DNA of 64,000 nucleotides from a bacterium (GCA_019424865.1 JAHYYS010000001.1:1-64000); one strand, 5' to 3'; shown: positions 28,001 to 36,495, counted from the stretch's first letter. Numbers and translations: made by a program. Notes: a model not told the origin generated them from the sequence alone.

Positions 28001-31000
28001 GAAGTCAAAGAGTTTGATGTCCTCGTACAGCCCGCCCTGCTTGTAGTTCACCGAGATGTCGTCGCTGTCAATGGCCCACTGGATGCCGTCCTTGAAGGAG
28101 TTCCAGCTGTAGTCGTTGTAGTTGATGCCGATGTAGTCCAGCAGGCCCAGTTCCTGCCGCAGGGACAGGATCTCTTGACTGGTCATGGCCGCGACGTCCG
28201 CGTTGTTTTCCGCGGTCAGATCGTCGACCAGATCGGTGTTGTCCAGGATAAGGCCAATCGTCTTGTCAATGGGCTGGTCCTCGCTGTCCACGATTTTCAG
28301 CGCTTCGGCGTTGTAGACATACAGGGGGAAGGAGTCGGTGCTGGGGGACTCCTCGCCGGGATTCTCCACCGACAGCATGACCTGATAGGTGTCCTTCAGG
28401 GCGCCGTCTTCCACTGGACTGAGGTTCAGCGAATAGATGCCGGCACTGCCGGTGAGCGGGCCGTCGAAGACCGCAGTGGAGGTGCTGTCCTCCGTTATCC
28501 GCAGGATGGTGAGGGTGGCGGTCTGGCCATTGTAGTTGTCCACAGACCACGGGATGGCCACGGAACCCGTGCTGTCCAGCAGGTAGATGTTCTCCGGCCG
28601 GGTCAGCACAGCCTGGGCGGGCTCCGGGTTCACCACGATCCACGCCAGAGCGGACAGCCGGATGCCGTCACCGGATCCGTTGGGGTGGGGCATGGATACC
28701 CGCACGGTATAGGCCGGGGTAGCGCCGCTGGAGAGACCGCTGAGCACGTTCTCTGGGATCACGACGCTGTTCTGATCCTTGGCGGCGGTGTAGGTTGCCA
28801 CCGGGGTCCTGCCTGCAAGCTCCGCCTCCGCTGTATAATGGCCATAGAATACCTCAATGGTGTACTGGAAGTCCGCGTCCGGGGCAAAGAGCGCCGCGTT
28901 GGAGCTCCACAGCACAGCGGCGGCGGCGTTCTGCCGGGCCACGATGGTGGAGGCCCCCTCGGGGATCACCAGGGCCAGAGAGTCCCCCGCCGTTACGGTG
29001 TAGGTCTGGGAGGTACCGGTCACGGCGCTGTTTTCAGTGGTGGTGAAGGTAAAGGTCACCGTGCCCACCTTCCGTCCGGTGAGCGTTACCGTGCCGGAGT
29101 AGTTGTCCGGGTCGGTGGTGATGGCGGCGATTTCCTCATCGCTGCTGGACCAGGTGCCGCTCTGGCTGCTGGCCAGGGTGATACCATCGCTGCCGTATAC
29201 TTTGGCCGTCAGGGTGGGGCGGACGGGATCCGCCAAAGAGAGTTCATAGTCTCCGCTGCTGTCATCGGTGACGGTCACGCTGGCGGCCGGCACCAGCGCC
29301 CCCACGGTAAAGGCAGCTTTCAGGCCGCTGTTGTAGGACAGGTCCACCCAGTTCGGCTCAGCCCGCGTGCCCTCGTTGGCCTGAAGGGTGACGGTGTAGG
29401 TCACTTCACTCGTCAGCGCCGCCACGTCAAAGGGCTGGGTGGAGAAGGTGTCGTCCTCGTTCAGATAGACCTGCTCTGCCGCGAACACGTCCCCGCTCCC
29501 GTCGGTCACCACCGCCCGATAGGGGACCTCCCTGGCCTCGCCGCCAGTGGGCGTATGGTAGTTAAGGTACACATTCCGGTATTGAGCCTCATCCGTCAGG
29601 CTTACGGTCACGGTGGCCTGCCCGGCCGCCGCGTCGTAGCTGGCGGACACGCCGGTGGCCGCGTCCCGAAGCAGGACGCTCTCCATCTCCGCGCCCCCGG
29701 CGGTCTGGCCGCTGATCTCCGCCTCGTTGCCGAAGACGTCGGTGACGCCGGTGAAGGAGGTGATGGTCACCTGGGCGCCGTCCGCCTTCTGCACCGGGTA
29801 CCAGAAGATCAGCTGGTTGCCTGCCTTGCTCATGTGGAGCTCATCGGCGGTGAACTGCTTGTCGTTGATGGTGATGCTGGCGTCGTCGTTCACATACACC
29901 AGCTCGTCAAAGGTGAGGACCACCGGCACCAGCTGGCCGGGGCGGTAGGTGCTGCTGGGGGCGGCGGCGGATTTCAGGGTGGGGGCTTTTCCGTCGTCTA
30001 TCAGCTCCACCGCGGTGTCTTTCAGCATTCCGTAATTGTATGCCTCCGCGTTAAACCCAATCCCAGGAATATATATGCCGCCCCGCTCCCCACCTTGCAC
30101 CTCCAGCCTTGCTGGTACGGCATTCGTTCCCAGTTTTGTAGAGGCGTCGAATTGCAGGGGTGTTGTCTCCTGGGCAATATTATTGACATTGATATGAAGA
30201 AACGAATAATTCATGCCATAGTTGGGAGTTTGCAGGTCGATCCGGTCGACATTGGCATCCTCTTCTTCCGGCAGGAAGAACATATTCGAAGGGCCGTATT
30301 CGCCGGCATCCCAAGCGTTCGCCCTTATGGTATAGATACAATACGCAGACAAGTTCCCAACCGTAAGCCTGAACTGCACAGCGTCGTTACCAACGTCCTC
30401 GACACTGGTATATCCCTTCGCCCCCTGGAGAAACCGGATAAACGCATTGATTGTCTCTCTGGTGGCGGTTGGCGCATCATTTGTAATACCCAGTGCCTCG
30501 TTGGAGCTGCTGGTCACATACGTCAGAAACTCAAAGTAGACATCTTTGCTCTTGTGATTATTCTGATTTTCAATAGTGTCAGAGTATAGACTTTCCGGCG
30601 ACGTCCAATCAGTCTGCATCCACTTGGTGGACAGGTCGGGCACATCCACGGTTTGGGTCAGGCGCAGGGTGTGGGCGTCGTAATACTGGCCGCCGCTCTC
30701 GAACACGAACCCCTGGGAGTTCGAGAAGTGGACCGCCGCGGCCAGCTCGCCGTAGGCGTAGTCGGGTACGGTCGGAGTACTGAATACGTTAACCGTTAAC
30801 GGCGCACCATCGTAAACCGATTGATCATTTAAGTTTGCCGTGTATGTCAGTGTAGCCTCAGGGTTGTCTTCGTTTAGTTGGGCAGTTGCCGGTGTCGTAA
30901 TCCCAGTCATGGTCGAGCCCAGGGTCACTTCGACCGTGATCCCTTCCAGCAGTCCCGGGTCCAGCGCGACAGTCACGGAAAATTGCTGATTCACCCTGGC

Positions 31001-31600
31001 CGGGATATATACAGTCGCGCGCCCGCTGTTTGCAGAAATTTCTGTGAAATTATCCACATCGAGGACCGACACATTGTCGAGGGTATCTCCCACCCCCGCG
31101 CTCTGGAGGGTGATGCCGGCGGTCTGGAGCTGATTCATCAGGCTGTTCAGGTTGGCCAGAGACTCCCCGTCAAAGGCCTTCCCGGAGAAGTAGGTCTTCT
31201 GGATGCGCTGCAGCTCCCGCTCGATGGCGATGATAGTCCGCAGATCCCCCAGGGCGATGGGCACCCCGTCCACATAGCCCACCCGGCTCAGGTCGGTGCC
31301 CGGGCCGTCCAGAAGGGCCTCGATCTCTTCCAGGGTGTACTCCACCCCGTCCAGCTCCACGGTCTGGTCAATGTCCAGATTGCCGTCCTCGTCCAGCAGG
31401 CCGTACTGCTCCAGCAGGGCCTGGGCCGCTTCGGCGTCGTATCCGGTGAGGGCGCCCAGCTGCTCCAGCAGCGCCTGGTTTTCCGCCGGGCTGTTGCGCA
31501 GCAGGCCGCCCACAGCGGCGTAAACCGTGGACGGCAGGAGCGACAATGTCATACAAGCCGCCAGAAACAGACCAAACAGCCGTTTGCCAAAATGTCTCAT
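22031..31600 (-). CDS. Giant SLH-anchored surface protein, 3189 aa
   Basis: The protein begins with a signal peptide (about residues 1-28, MRHFGKRLFGL... ending YAA). The long middle has many beta-rich Ig-like, carboxypeptidase-regulatory-like and repeat modules. These include a BIG2-like stretch near 800-880, CARDB-like beta modules near 2400-2900, and a bacterial-repeat module with KVTASRDTAGAGTTVTL near 2930. The C-terminus has three SLH domains (about 3005-3189; FPFVDVPSGAWY, FHDVDPDAWYGEAV and a final partial one). It should be attached to cell-wall polymer as an adhesin or large S-layer-type protein. RBS AAGGAGGAG precedes the ATG. No enzymatic domain is certain. Its ligand is unknown. 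Confidence 0.85.
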   Translation of the reverse strand: MRHFGKRLFGLFLAACMTLSLLPSTVYAAVGGLLRNSPAENQALLEQLGALTGYDAEAAQALLEQYGLLDEDGNLDIDQTVELDGVEYTLEEIEALLDGPGTDLSRVGYVDGVPIALGDLRTIIAIERELQRIQKTYFSGKAFDGESLANLNSLMNQLQTAGITLQSAGVGDTLDNVSVLDVDNFTEISANSGRATVYIPARVNQQFSVTVALDPGLLEGITVEVTLGSTMTGITTPATAQLNEDNPEATLTYTANLNDQSVYDGAPLTVNVFSTPTVPDYAYGELAAAVHFSNSQGFVFESGGQYYDAHTLRLTQTVDVPDLSTKWMQTDWTSPESLYSDTIENQNNHKSKDVYFEFLTYVTSSSNEALGITNDAPTATRETINAFIRFLQGAKGYTSVEDVGNDAVQFRLTVGNLSAYCIYTIRANAWDAGEYGPSNMFFLPEEEDANVDRIDLQTPNYGMNYSFLHINVNNIAQETTPLQFDASTKLGTNAVPARLEVQGGERGGIYIPGIGFNAEAYNYGMLKDTAVELIDDGKAPTLKSAAAPSSTYRPGQLVPVVLTFDELVYVNDDASITINDKQFTADELHMSKAGNQLIFWYPVQKADGAQVTITSFTGVTDVFGNEAEISGQTAGGAEMESVLLRDAATGVSASYDAAAGQATVTVSLTDEAQYRNVYLNYHTPTGGEAREVPYRAVVTDGSGDVFAAEQVYLNEDDTFSTQPFDVAALTSEVTYTVTLQANEGTRAEPNWVDLSYNSGLKAAFTVGALVPAASVTVTDDSSGDYELSLADPVRPTLTAKVYGSDGITLASSQSGTWSSSDEEIAAITTDPDNYSGTVTLTGRKVGTVTFTFTTTENSAVTGTSQTYTVTAGDSLALVIPEGASTIVARQNAAAAVLWSSNAALFAPDADFQYTIEVFYGHYTAEAELAGRTPVATYTAAKDQNSVVIPENVLSGLSSGATPAYTVRVSMPHPNGSGDGIRLSALAWIVVNPEPAQAVLTRPENIYLLDSTGSVAIPWSVDNYNGQTATLTILRITEDSTSTAVFDGPLTGSAGIYSLNLSPVEDGALKDTYQVMLSVENPGEESPSTDSFPLYVYNAEALKIVDSEDQPIDKTIGLILDNTDLVDDLTAENNADVAAMTSQEILSLRQELGLLDYIGINYNDYSWNSFKDGIQWAIDSDDISVNYKQGGLYEDIKLFDFDTYLPELKMGVATVEDGTAAITATHAATGMKADIPVTAHTLREQFYLFQVTPAVETTLRYTNGDGTQRTVRTNSEGVLALYEPSGIASDVWLSSQSGDAEYLGTIYHYDLQSGEGDARKLQLYPLNTFRLREAAMAELTLVKPDGSPYAGTVTVRGGVYKNGYFCETAGLGTTRQNVGAAGANQQDTTFTADTNGKITVYFDFTQFWSAEAGEDKDDLPTATDKIQYVLEVRGIENDAYYPLFQMVDGTVSPMQEMRTASGVMVLEAVPQGEANKPFVARQVIDYHLNDGALIDTRYSTGFVGPNYNFKEAVLTTNVLLWGETGGGTSCTLTMADENGYLPAAQVSTGADRYPFTSIPVVENTLTLNAETMTASGWIPDGKDMGLKIRLTQNGNLVQERTMPFRAIDLTRVTPVNEDEKVTQMVVTLRDASGWDTTGVNFGSGGSSILNALVGDLGELAGPVNTSVFQMLITPSEDPSVFNALIWAGYDSLDLKDVEYKDGVAVSANFMTKGLETDMPSVGDLQAMASGTYDPMGAYDPHRSNRLSDVAGFDFGVQLEGCYEAEIRYNRASGQWEVFTKGGGFTAGMGMEFGFDVNTVVGIVPVTGSFEVGGAIQLSLQAATRYSQQKDADGTELVWSDPDAAAVTDFLTELRLRAYVEAFGGIGFDYSLIALKIGLFGKLDVNSQNRFLSRDYLADADRRQTNGQYLDIQSEVGIKFEAVFALISYKKVLASGKFGVGKDFGSWDDIESYWENTGTGLDSRSLQYAAAMGGLQEVSSTATLQSRDYLEQYARTWGEPQARMSLLSLDATNGVKNLQTNANPASFPELSGDGRVLAYISDGYDADNNPNPSVYDSRAHYSVLGTDGSYGSSQEFPDGGFAGYGDSDVDIAGFIQTGSSMANATAAAAWVRQGAEIPGKDAGDEITAAEQNLLMNSSEIMVSVWSKRQGGDDPGSWTTTRLTANATPDLAPAVAVNGQGKAIVFWRSVYSADPESGLMDFSAQDQILYSVYDGGSWSDAKMLYNGANGSVKGLQAAMMQDGTAIAVYTLDRTGASDGSGQEVGYTIVNSDGTLGRSMLVTSDETLDENPQVSAASLHLTTGTRDQRFILGWHSQRGGESDIQLLAVDGNGAISNTFPASLSALTSSGQADISGDFRFALVWRDNTLGSGYVKALTILWSETVSDETTDGLMTAAHSELKAVRLLAEDTDANNVVDDFRLTAPQVVAELPANTLLDHFDAYVETSYADNSLHPIKAVIQTTYYDQANPESIYDEDTGTTVTIPGEQTMLYTAAQNFEPYGLEVEAIGVDYGNLTADSLTPIQFTVRNTGVNDLADLTVTLGADETAALDTALHPNESATLTVYHKVGQTVADVDYTITSGSGISHSGTVYLDYPDIGISQMKVLEETEGQRTIALTLYNASDAPLAGSGREVKAAFYTDSLLTEKAEVTCNGASSDTVTISGTDLSRIDAGSLTLVLTYNIKDYVEGTLQEQEIPDSGVYLYADVWTEGTIGSQSGAKRLPEYHSSDNQAAVLLTGAYARTGEKTALDVIQTNTDVTTAVVELKNNSLQDQTTAALAATLLDAGGRPLETQTTGITAGTLGGEAVQTSTVQFSKLGARVVVHAAVPGEDILSFDGLPVSIDDFVQGEDGKYTCSLSGVSAEGTLVTAISGENKDVAINGTLSSGAGTQYVPIGVGETVITVTIGSTTYTLNITSTHTSSGGGSSAYRIIVESGSNGKVTASRDTAGAGTTVTLTVVPDDGFRLAGLTATARNGKSVTLNDQGDGKYTFTMPASTVTVKADFVTGASDNFPFVDVPSGAWYEEGVRYVYEHGLMSGTSATLFSPDMTTTRSMIATILWRLEGSPAADYAMTFHDVDPDAWYGEAVRWAASEGIAAGYSSSRFGPHDPITREQLATMLYHYAQYKGCDVSASADLSGYADAPEINAWATTALQWACAEGLISGTSGTTLTPSGSAARAQVAVILMRFCENVAK

Positions 31601-31619
31601 GTTTCATCTCCTCCTTTTT

Positions 31620-31720
31620 CTACCCGATCGTCGTTTGTTTTTTGCTTTTCTTCCGGAAGCGAGTCCATACTGCCGTAAAGACTACCGCCGCAGAAAAAGC
31701 AAGCACTCCAACCAACACAT
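31620..31720 (-). pseudogene. 3' remnant encoding a membrane anchor and basic tail
   Basis: On the minus strand, reading leftwards from about 31720 to a TAG at 31622-31620, the frame encodes a hydrophobic helix (YVLVGVLAFSAAVVFTAVW) followed by a basic tail (TRFRKKSKKQTTIG) and stop. This is the normal C-terminal end of a single-pass surface protein. No 5' part follows to the right, where a plus-strand gene fragment begins instead. It lies just before the RBS of the giant protein, so both may once have been one operon. Confidence 0.4.
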
Positions 31721-32382
31721 ATGGCCTGGATGACCCGGAGCTGACGGTGACCGTGGATTACACCAGCGAGGACGAGAATGGCGAGACCCTCTCGGACACC
31801 TTGATTCTTCATATCAGCCGGGATCCCCAGGAGCGCGCCGCCGCGGAGGAGACGGACAGCAGCGGCACGGATGGGGAGGACACGGAAGAGGAGGAAATCA
31901 CCGCCTACGCCAGAGTGGGGGAGTCCCAGATTGTCTACCAGATCTCCGGCGACGACTACAAGGCGCTGACGGCGGCCTCCTATGACGACCTGCGGCACCG
32001 GGAGGTGCTGTGGGCGGACTTTGCGGACATTACCCAGCTGGATATCGCGCTGGAGGGCGCAGACTATACCATCACAGTCCAGGGGGATCCGGATGAGCGC
32101 ACCTACTGGTATCAGGAGGAGGAAGTGGAGATCGGCGACCTTCAGGACGCCCTGGAGTCCCTGGAGGCGGAGGAGTTCACCAGCCAGTCCCCCACCCAGC
32201 AGGAGGAGATCAGCCTGACCGTCCATCTGGACAATGAGAACTTCCCCCAGGTGCAGATTCAGCTCTACCGCTGGGACGGCACCTGCTGCCTGGCCGTGGT
32301 GGACGGCGAACCGGTGTCGCTGGTTCCGCGCACCCAGGCGGTGGATCTGATGGAGGCGGTGCGCGCCATCGTCCTGAATTAA
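31721..32382 (+). pseudogene. 5'-truncated DUF4340-type protein
   Basis: The coding frame from about 31721 begins abruptly at YGLDDPELTVTV, a hallmark internal motif of DUF4340 proteins, and continues to a normal C-terminus (about 220 codons). The usual N-terminal membrane helix and about 100 residues are absent. The frame stays open upstream to 31546, but this crosses the start of the divergent giant gene and has no RBS; a TTG at 31642 is the only nearer start. DUF4340 proteins usually accompany gliding/ABC-type transport genes, which are missing here. Either a truncated remnant or an unusually short product is possible. Confidence 0.6.
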
Positions 32383-32418
32383 GGGCAGGATAAAACCAGG
32401 CGGTACCATAAGAAGCGG

Positions 32419-32458
32419 AAACGGCGGAAAGCCCCGAACAGCGGGCTTTCCGCCGTTT
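32419..32458. terminator. Bidirectional terminator
   Basis: Arms 32419-32434 and 32443-32458 are exact 16-bp complements (AAACGGCGGAAAGCCC core), with A and T runs at the edges. It separates the DUF4340 remnant from the convergent gene pair. Confidence 0.85.
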
Positions 32459-32473
32459 TGTCCCCGCCCTGTT

Positions 32474-33337
32474 TTATGCGCCGTGCCCTGGGGGGTACTC
32501 AAATTCAAAGGCGGCGTCCGCCGCCTCCAGAGAGAGCAGGGGGCGGCCGCCCCTGGACAGCTGATAAAAGGCGCGGCAGGAGACATTTTCCCGGATGGTC
32601 CGGGTCATGGCCCCGCCGGTGGGCGCGGCGAGGGGGTGGGCCTGCCGCTCCAGCAGGCGGGCGGTGAGGGTCAGAGCACCCTGCCGCACCACAATTTCGC
32701 CGCCGGAGAGCTTTTCCGCCCTGGCTCCCAGATAGGTGGCCAGACGGTATTCCCGCCCGTTCAGCTGCACCACGCCGATGACGCCGGTGAAGCAGACGGG
32801 ACCCAGAGGGATTTCTGCCGCCGCCAGCATCAGAGATCCGCCGGGAAAGCAGCACTGGGTCCATGCGTACTGCCTGGGAAAGGAGCGGCCCCGGTCCCCC
32901 TCGATATAGCCCGTGCTGTCGGAAAAGCAGTAGTCCCGGCCATTGATCCGCAGGATGCCTTCCACCTGATGGCGCATGCTGAAGACGCTGTGCCGGCACT
33001 CCAGAAATGGAATGCGGCAGAACGGGCCCATGATGTCGTACCGGATGGGGGAGAGGCCGCGAAAGCGCAGAGAGCCCACGGCGGAGAGGGCCGGGGTGTG
33101 CAGGTCCAGCCGGACGCCGCCGGGAGAGAAGGAGCACCCGCCCAGCCGGGCCCGGGGCAGGTTCCCGTCAACCCGGCACTGGCTGGCGGGGAAGGACACG
33201 CTCCAGTGCTCCCGGCCGCTGATAAACTGTAAGGAGCCCGACCGGACCCCGCCGACGCAGTGGACGGCGGGGATCAGCGCCAGAGATTCTCCCTGGGCCT
33301 GACACCGGAAGTACCAGCCGCAAAAGGAATTACCCAT
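32474..33337 (-). CDS. Tocopherol-cyclase-like family protein
   Basis: The 287-aa protein resembles the tocopherol-cyclase-like/lipocalin-type family seen in gut Firmicutes (WYFRCQ ... LALIPA ... a later SPIRYDIMGPF motif). These proteins are predicted to bind a hydrophobic ligand; no reaction is established for bacterial members. The ATG at 33337 has GGAGG 9 nt upstream and overlaps the stop of the Rieske oxidoreductase gene by 8 nt, so the two are translated together and may act on the same lipid-like molecule. Confidence 0.7.
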   Translation of the reverse strand: MGNSFCGWYFRCQAQGESLALIPAVHCVGGVRSGSLQFISGREHWSVSFPASQCRVDGNLPRARLGGCSFSPGGVRLDLHTPALSAVGSLRFRGLSPIRYDIMGPFCRIPFLECRHSVFSMRHQVEGILRINGRDYCFSDSTGYIEGDRGRSFPRQYAWTQCCFPGGSLMLAAAEIPLGPVCFTGVIGVVQLNGREYRLATYLGARAEKLSGGEIVVRQGALTLTARLLERQAHPLAAPTGGAMTRTIRENVSCRAFYQLSRGGRPLLSLEAADAAFEFEYPPGHGA

Positions 33338-34763
33338 GGGCAATGTCCTCCTGAGCCGGGCCGGAGACCCGCCGCCCCCGGCAGTCAAACCGGGAGCCGT
33401 GACAGGGGCAGTCCCAGCTCCTCTCCTCCGGATTCCACTCCAGCTGACAGCCCAGGTGGGGACAGCGGGCCTTCACCGGGTGGGGCGCACCCTCCCGGTC
33501 CCGGTAAACGCCGGATTTTTTGCCGCCCCAAAAGGCGATGCCGCCCTGTCCCGCCGGGATATCCGACGCCGGCTGCCCGGGAATTTGGAACAGGCACTTG
33601 GCCAGCCCCTTGGCCGCGTGGCCGCTCTCCGCCAGTATCCCGGCGGCCGCCTTCGGGGAGAGCCGCCCGGGATCGAACACGTCCGCCCAGGCGGGCGCGG
33701 AGGAGCAGATCAGATCCCGCAGCAGCAGAGCGGCCACCATGGAGGAGGTCATGCCCCACTTTTGAAAGCCGGTGGCCACATACCAGTATGGGCGGCCGGC
33801 GGCATAGCGCCCGATATAGGGCACGCCATCTGCGGTCATGCAGTCCTGGGCCGACCAGCAGGCCGCCTCCTGACAGCCGGGGAACCAGACCCGCGCCTTC
33901 CGGCGCAGGCGGTCGTAGCAGCCGCCCTGGGGATTTTCCCCGGTGCGGTGGCCCTCGCCCCCAAGCAGGAGGAACCCCCCGCAGCTGCGCAGGGAGACGC
34001 CCCCCGGATCCGCGCCCAAAAACATGCCCTCTGACACGGACGCTCCGCGCAGGGCCAGCACATAGGACCGCTCCTGGTGCATCCGGGCAAAGTACAGACC
34101 GGGGACGTTGACAAAGGGGAAGTGGCAGGCAAACACAATATGCTCCGCCCTCACCCGGCCGCGCCGGGTGAGGACGGTATGCCCCTTCACGGCCAGAACC
34201 GGGGTGTCTTCAAAGACGGTGAGCTTGTCCGAGATGGCCTTGAGAAATTTCAGGGGATGGAACTGGGCCTGGTGCTGGAATTCCACCGCCCCTGCCGCGG
34301 GAAAGGGGAGGGAGAAGCGGGTGGTAAAGCGGGCGGGCAGGCCCAGGGAGGCTGCTGCCTGGGCCTCGGACCGGAGCTGCTCCGCGTTGCTGCCATAGAG
34401 ATAGGCGCTGCGCTCCTCCCAGCCGCAGGAGATGCCCTGCTCCTGTACCAGGCGCCGGTATGTCCGGACGGCGGCCTCGTTGGCCTGGGCATAGTGCCCG
34501 GCCCGCTCCCGGCCGAATGTGGAAATCAGGTTTTGATAGATCAGACCGTGCTGGGAGGTGATTTTAGCCGTGGTGTTCCGGGTCTGGCCGCCGCCGATCC
34601 GGTCGGCCTCCAGCACGACTGTCCTGCAGCCGGCCTGCTGCAGAGCGGCTGCAATTAAAATGCCGGCCATGCCGGCGCCGATCACGGCGGCGTCGCAGAC
34701 AAGATCTCCCGGAAGGCTGTCGCGGCGCGGGATCTGGCAGGTCTCAGACCAGATGGAATTCAT
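33330..34763 (-). CDS. FAD-dependent oxidoreductase with C-terminal Rieske domain
   Basis: The 477-aa protein has an N-terminal FAD-binding Rossmann fold (VIGAGMAGILIAAAL near 27) and a D-amino-acid-oxidase-like body. A C-terminal Rieske [2Fe-2S] domain carries CPHLGC near 435 and CPCHGSRF near 454. This matches the YhfW-type family. The ATG at 34763 is preferred to an upstream GTG because AGGAG then has better spacing. Electrons probably pass between the Rieske cluster and FAD; the amine or other substrate is unknown. Confidence 0.88.
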   Translation of the reverse strand: MNSIWSETCQIPRRDSLPGDLVCDAAVIGAGMAGILIAAALQQAGCRTVVLEADRIGGGQTRNTTAKITSQHGLIYQNLISTFGRERAGHYAQANEAAVRTYRRLVQEQGISCGWEERSAYLYGSNAEQLRSEAQAAASLGLPARFTTRFSLPFPAAGAVEFQHQAQFHPLKFLKAISDKLTVFEDTPVLAVKGHTVLTRRGRVRAEHIVFACHFPFVNVPGLYFARMHQERSYVLALRGASVSEGMFLGADPGGVSLRSCGGFLLLGGEGHRTGENPQGGCYDRLRRKARVWFPGCQEAACWSAQDCMTADGVPYIGRYAAGRPYWYVATGFQKWGMTSSMVAALLLRDLICSSAPAWADVFDPGRLSPKAAAGILAESGHAAKGLAKCLFQIPGQPASDIPAGQGGIAFWGGKKSGVYRDREGAPHPVKARCPHLGCQLEWNPEERSWDCPCHGSRFDCRGRRVSGPAQEDIAHG

Positions 34764-34907
34764 AGGCACAGGCTCCTTATCTTTTGGGGCTGGGCGGTAT
34801 AGACCGCCTTACTCCTGTTATAAATTCCCAGCAGAGCCCTGCTTTATACGGCTTCCAGCTCTGGAATTCTGATGTACCGCCGCCCGGGTGGGCGGCGGGC
34901 GGCGGCT

Positions 34908-36290
34908 TCAGATGGTGGTCACGATGTCGCAGCAGCGGAAATCCGTATCGATGGTGTTGGCAATCAGGCGGGCCTTGAAGCTGCGCCGGTCACACATGGC
35001 CTGTGTGCTTCCGCCCGAGACATCCAGATCCTCGGGCACGACAAATTTGATGCACCGGACCTGTACATCCCGGCAGGAGGGAGCGTTGTGGGCCGGAATG
35101 GTGACGGTTTTCATCCCGCGCTGGTGCTCCTCGCCGTGTTCGTCCACCTCCGTGAGGATGACGGCCAGCGCCACCCGCTTTCCGGGGCAGACATTTTTGA
35201 TGGTGGCGTCCACCTGGATGATACGGCCCAGGGATTCCTGATAGACATCCCCCAGGTTTACCTGCACGGAATCCTGGCACCCCTCCGTCGTGAAGTCCAC
35301 CGGCGTGGGGCAGGGCTCGGGGGTCACCACCACGCCGCAGTCCACCTCCACGGTGGGCGCGGGGAAGGAGACCGTGTTGCCCTCGTTGTCGGAGTAGGTG
35401 ATGGACTGATTGACCAGCTTGACACCGGAGGTCTGGGCGGTGTGCTGGATGATAAATTCCAGAATCGCGCTCTCCGAGGCGGTGGTGCCCAGCTCCGGGA
35501 TGTTCCACCGCAGCGTGTTGGTGCCCAGCGTGGTCACGGTGCCCTTGCTGGGAGCCAGGACGCTGGTGATGACGAAGTCGGGGTTGACCGTCTCGTTGAT
35601 CACAATGTCGGCGGCGCCCGGCTTGGAGATGTTGGCGGCCAGCTGGGCAAACAGCGCCTCCAGGTCGGCGGCGTCCGGAGTGACCGCCACATGGGAGGCG
35701 TCCGGGTCGGTGGCCCACTCGTTCAGTGCGCTGACATCCACGCCGTCAGAGCCCACCAGGCCGATGGCATAGATGATGATCCCCTGGGATCTGGCCAGAG
35801 CGGCCACAGGGGCGGGGGGCGCGCCGGTGGTGGTGTTGCCGTCGGTGAACATGACGATAACCTTTGCGTTGCCGGAGGCGGGCTCAAAGAGCTGAATGGC
35901 CTTGGTAAAGGCGTCCGCGTGGTTGGTGTTCCCGCCGGCGCTGAGATCGTCCACGGCGTTTTTCAGCGTGTCCACGGAGGTGATCAGCTGCGTATCCGCG
36001 GTGGCGGTGGCGGCAAAGCTGACGATGCCGATGCGGTTGCCCGAGCCGATCAGGCCGTCCGCCGCGCCGCCGGTGGCCTCGGAGATGATGTCGATGAAGG
36101 TTTTGGCGCCCTCCTTCATGCTGGCCAGCGGCGCACCGCTCATGCTGCCGGACCGATCCAGCACCAGCGCAATGTCGGTGGGATTGGTGAGAATATCGGG
36201 AGCGGCTGTCAGCGCCAGCGTAACGCGCACCGAACCGTCGCAGCCGGTTTGGGTCATGTTGATAACTTTATTGGAATTTGCAACACCCAT
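34908..36290 (-). CDS. von Willebrand factor A domain protein
   Basis: The 460-aa protein carries a VWA domain at about residues 38-230 with a complete MIDAS metal site (DRSGSMSG, a Thr near GGNTNH, and FTDGN). A DUF11-like beta domain (about 230-330) and a Cys-containing C-terminal beta domain follow. There is no signal peptide or membrane helix, so it is cytosolic, spore-associated or exported by another route. RBS GGAGGT precedes the ATG. It is not in an operon. The binding partner is not predictable. Confidence 0.82.
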   Translation of the reverse strand: MGVANSNKVINMTQTGCDGSVRVTLALTAAPDILTNPTDIALVLDRSGSMSGAPLASMKEGAKTFIDIISEATGGAADGLIGSGNRIGIVSFAATATADTQLITSVDTLKNAVDDLSAGGNTNHADAFTKAIQLFEPASGNAKVIVMFTDGNTTTGAPPAPVAALARSQGIIIYAIGLVGSDGVDVSALNEWATDPDASHVAVTPDAADLEALFAQLAANISKPGAADIVINETVNPDFVITSVLAPSKGTVTTLGTNTLRWNIPELGTTASESAILEFIIQHTAQTSGVKLVNQSITYSDNEGNTVSFPAPTVEVDCGVVVTPEPCPTPVDFTTEGCQDSVQVNLGDVYQESLGRIIQVDATIKNVCPGKRVALAVILTEVDEHGEEHQRGMKTVTIPAHNAPSCRDVQVRCIKFVVPEDLDVSGGSTQAMCDRRSFKARLIANTIDTDFRCCDIVTTI

Positions 36291-36460
36291 TGTGTTACCT
36301 CCTTCTGGGGAGGTGCCCCGATTCCATGGTATGCGCGGGCCGGGATACCTGACACCGGGGGACTGCGCCGCCGCAGATCAAAGGGTTAATCCCCGAGCTC
36401 GGGCGGGGAAAGAAGCACAGAAAAAGAGCGGGCAGGAAGGAATGTTACAGGGAATCCTTC

Positions 36461-36489
36461 TTGTCATTTGGACAGGCATACAGTATAAT
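36461..36489 (+). promoter_or_regulatory. Promoter of the small RNA / nuclease module
   Basis: TTGTCA (36461-36466) and TATAAT (36484-36489) with a 17-bp spacer predict transcription from about 36496. The spacer 36291-36460 to the divergent VWA gene holds nothing else clear. Confidence 0.7.
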
Positions 36490-36495
36490 AAAAAC

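Noticed and set aside
31546..32382. Full-length gene from the ATG at 31546
   Set aside because: It would cover the start of the divergent giant gene, has no RBS, and its first 58 codons do not match the DUF4340 family.
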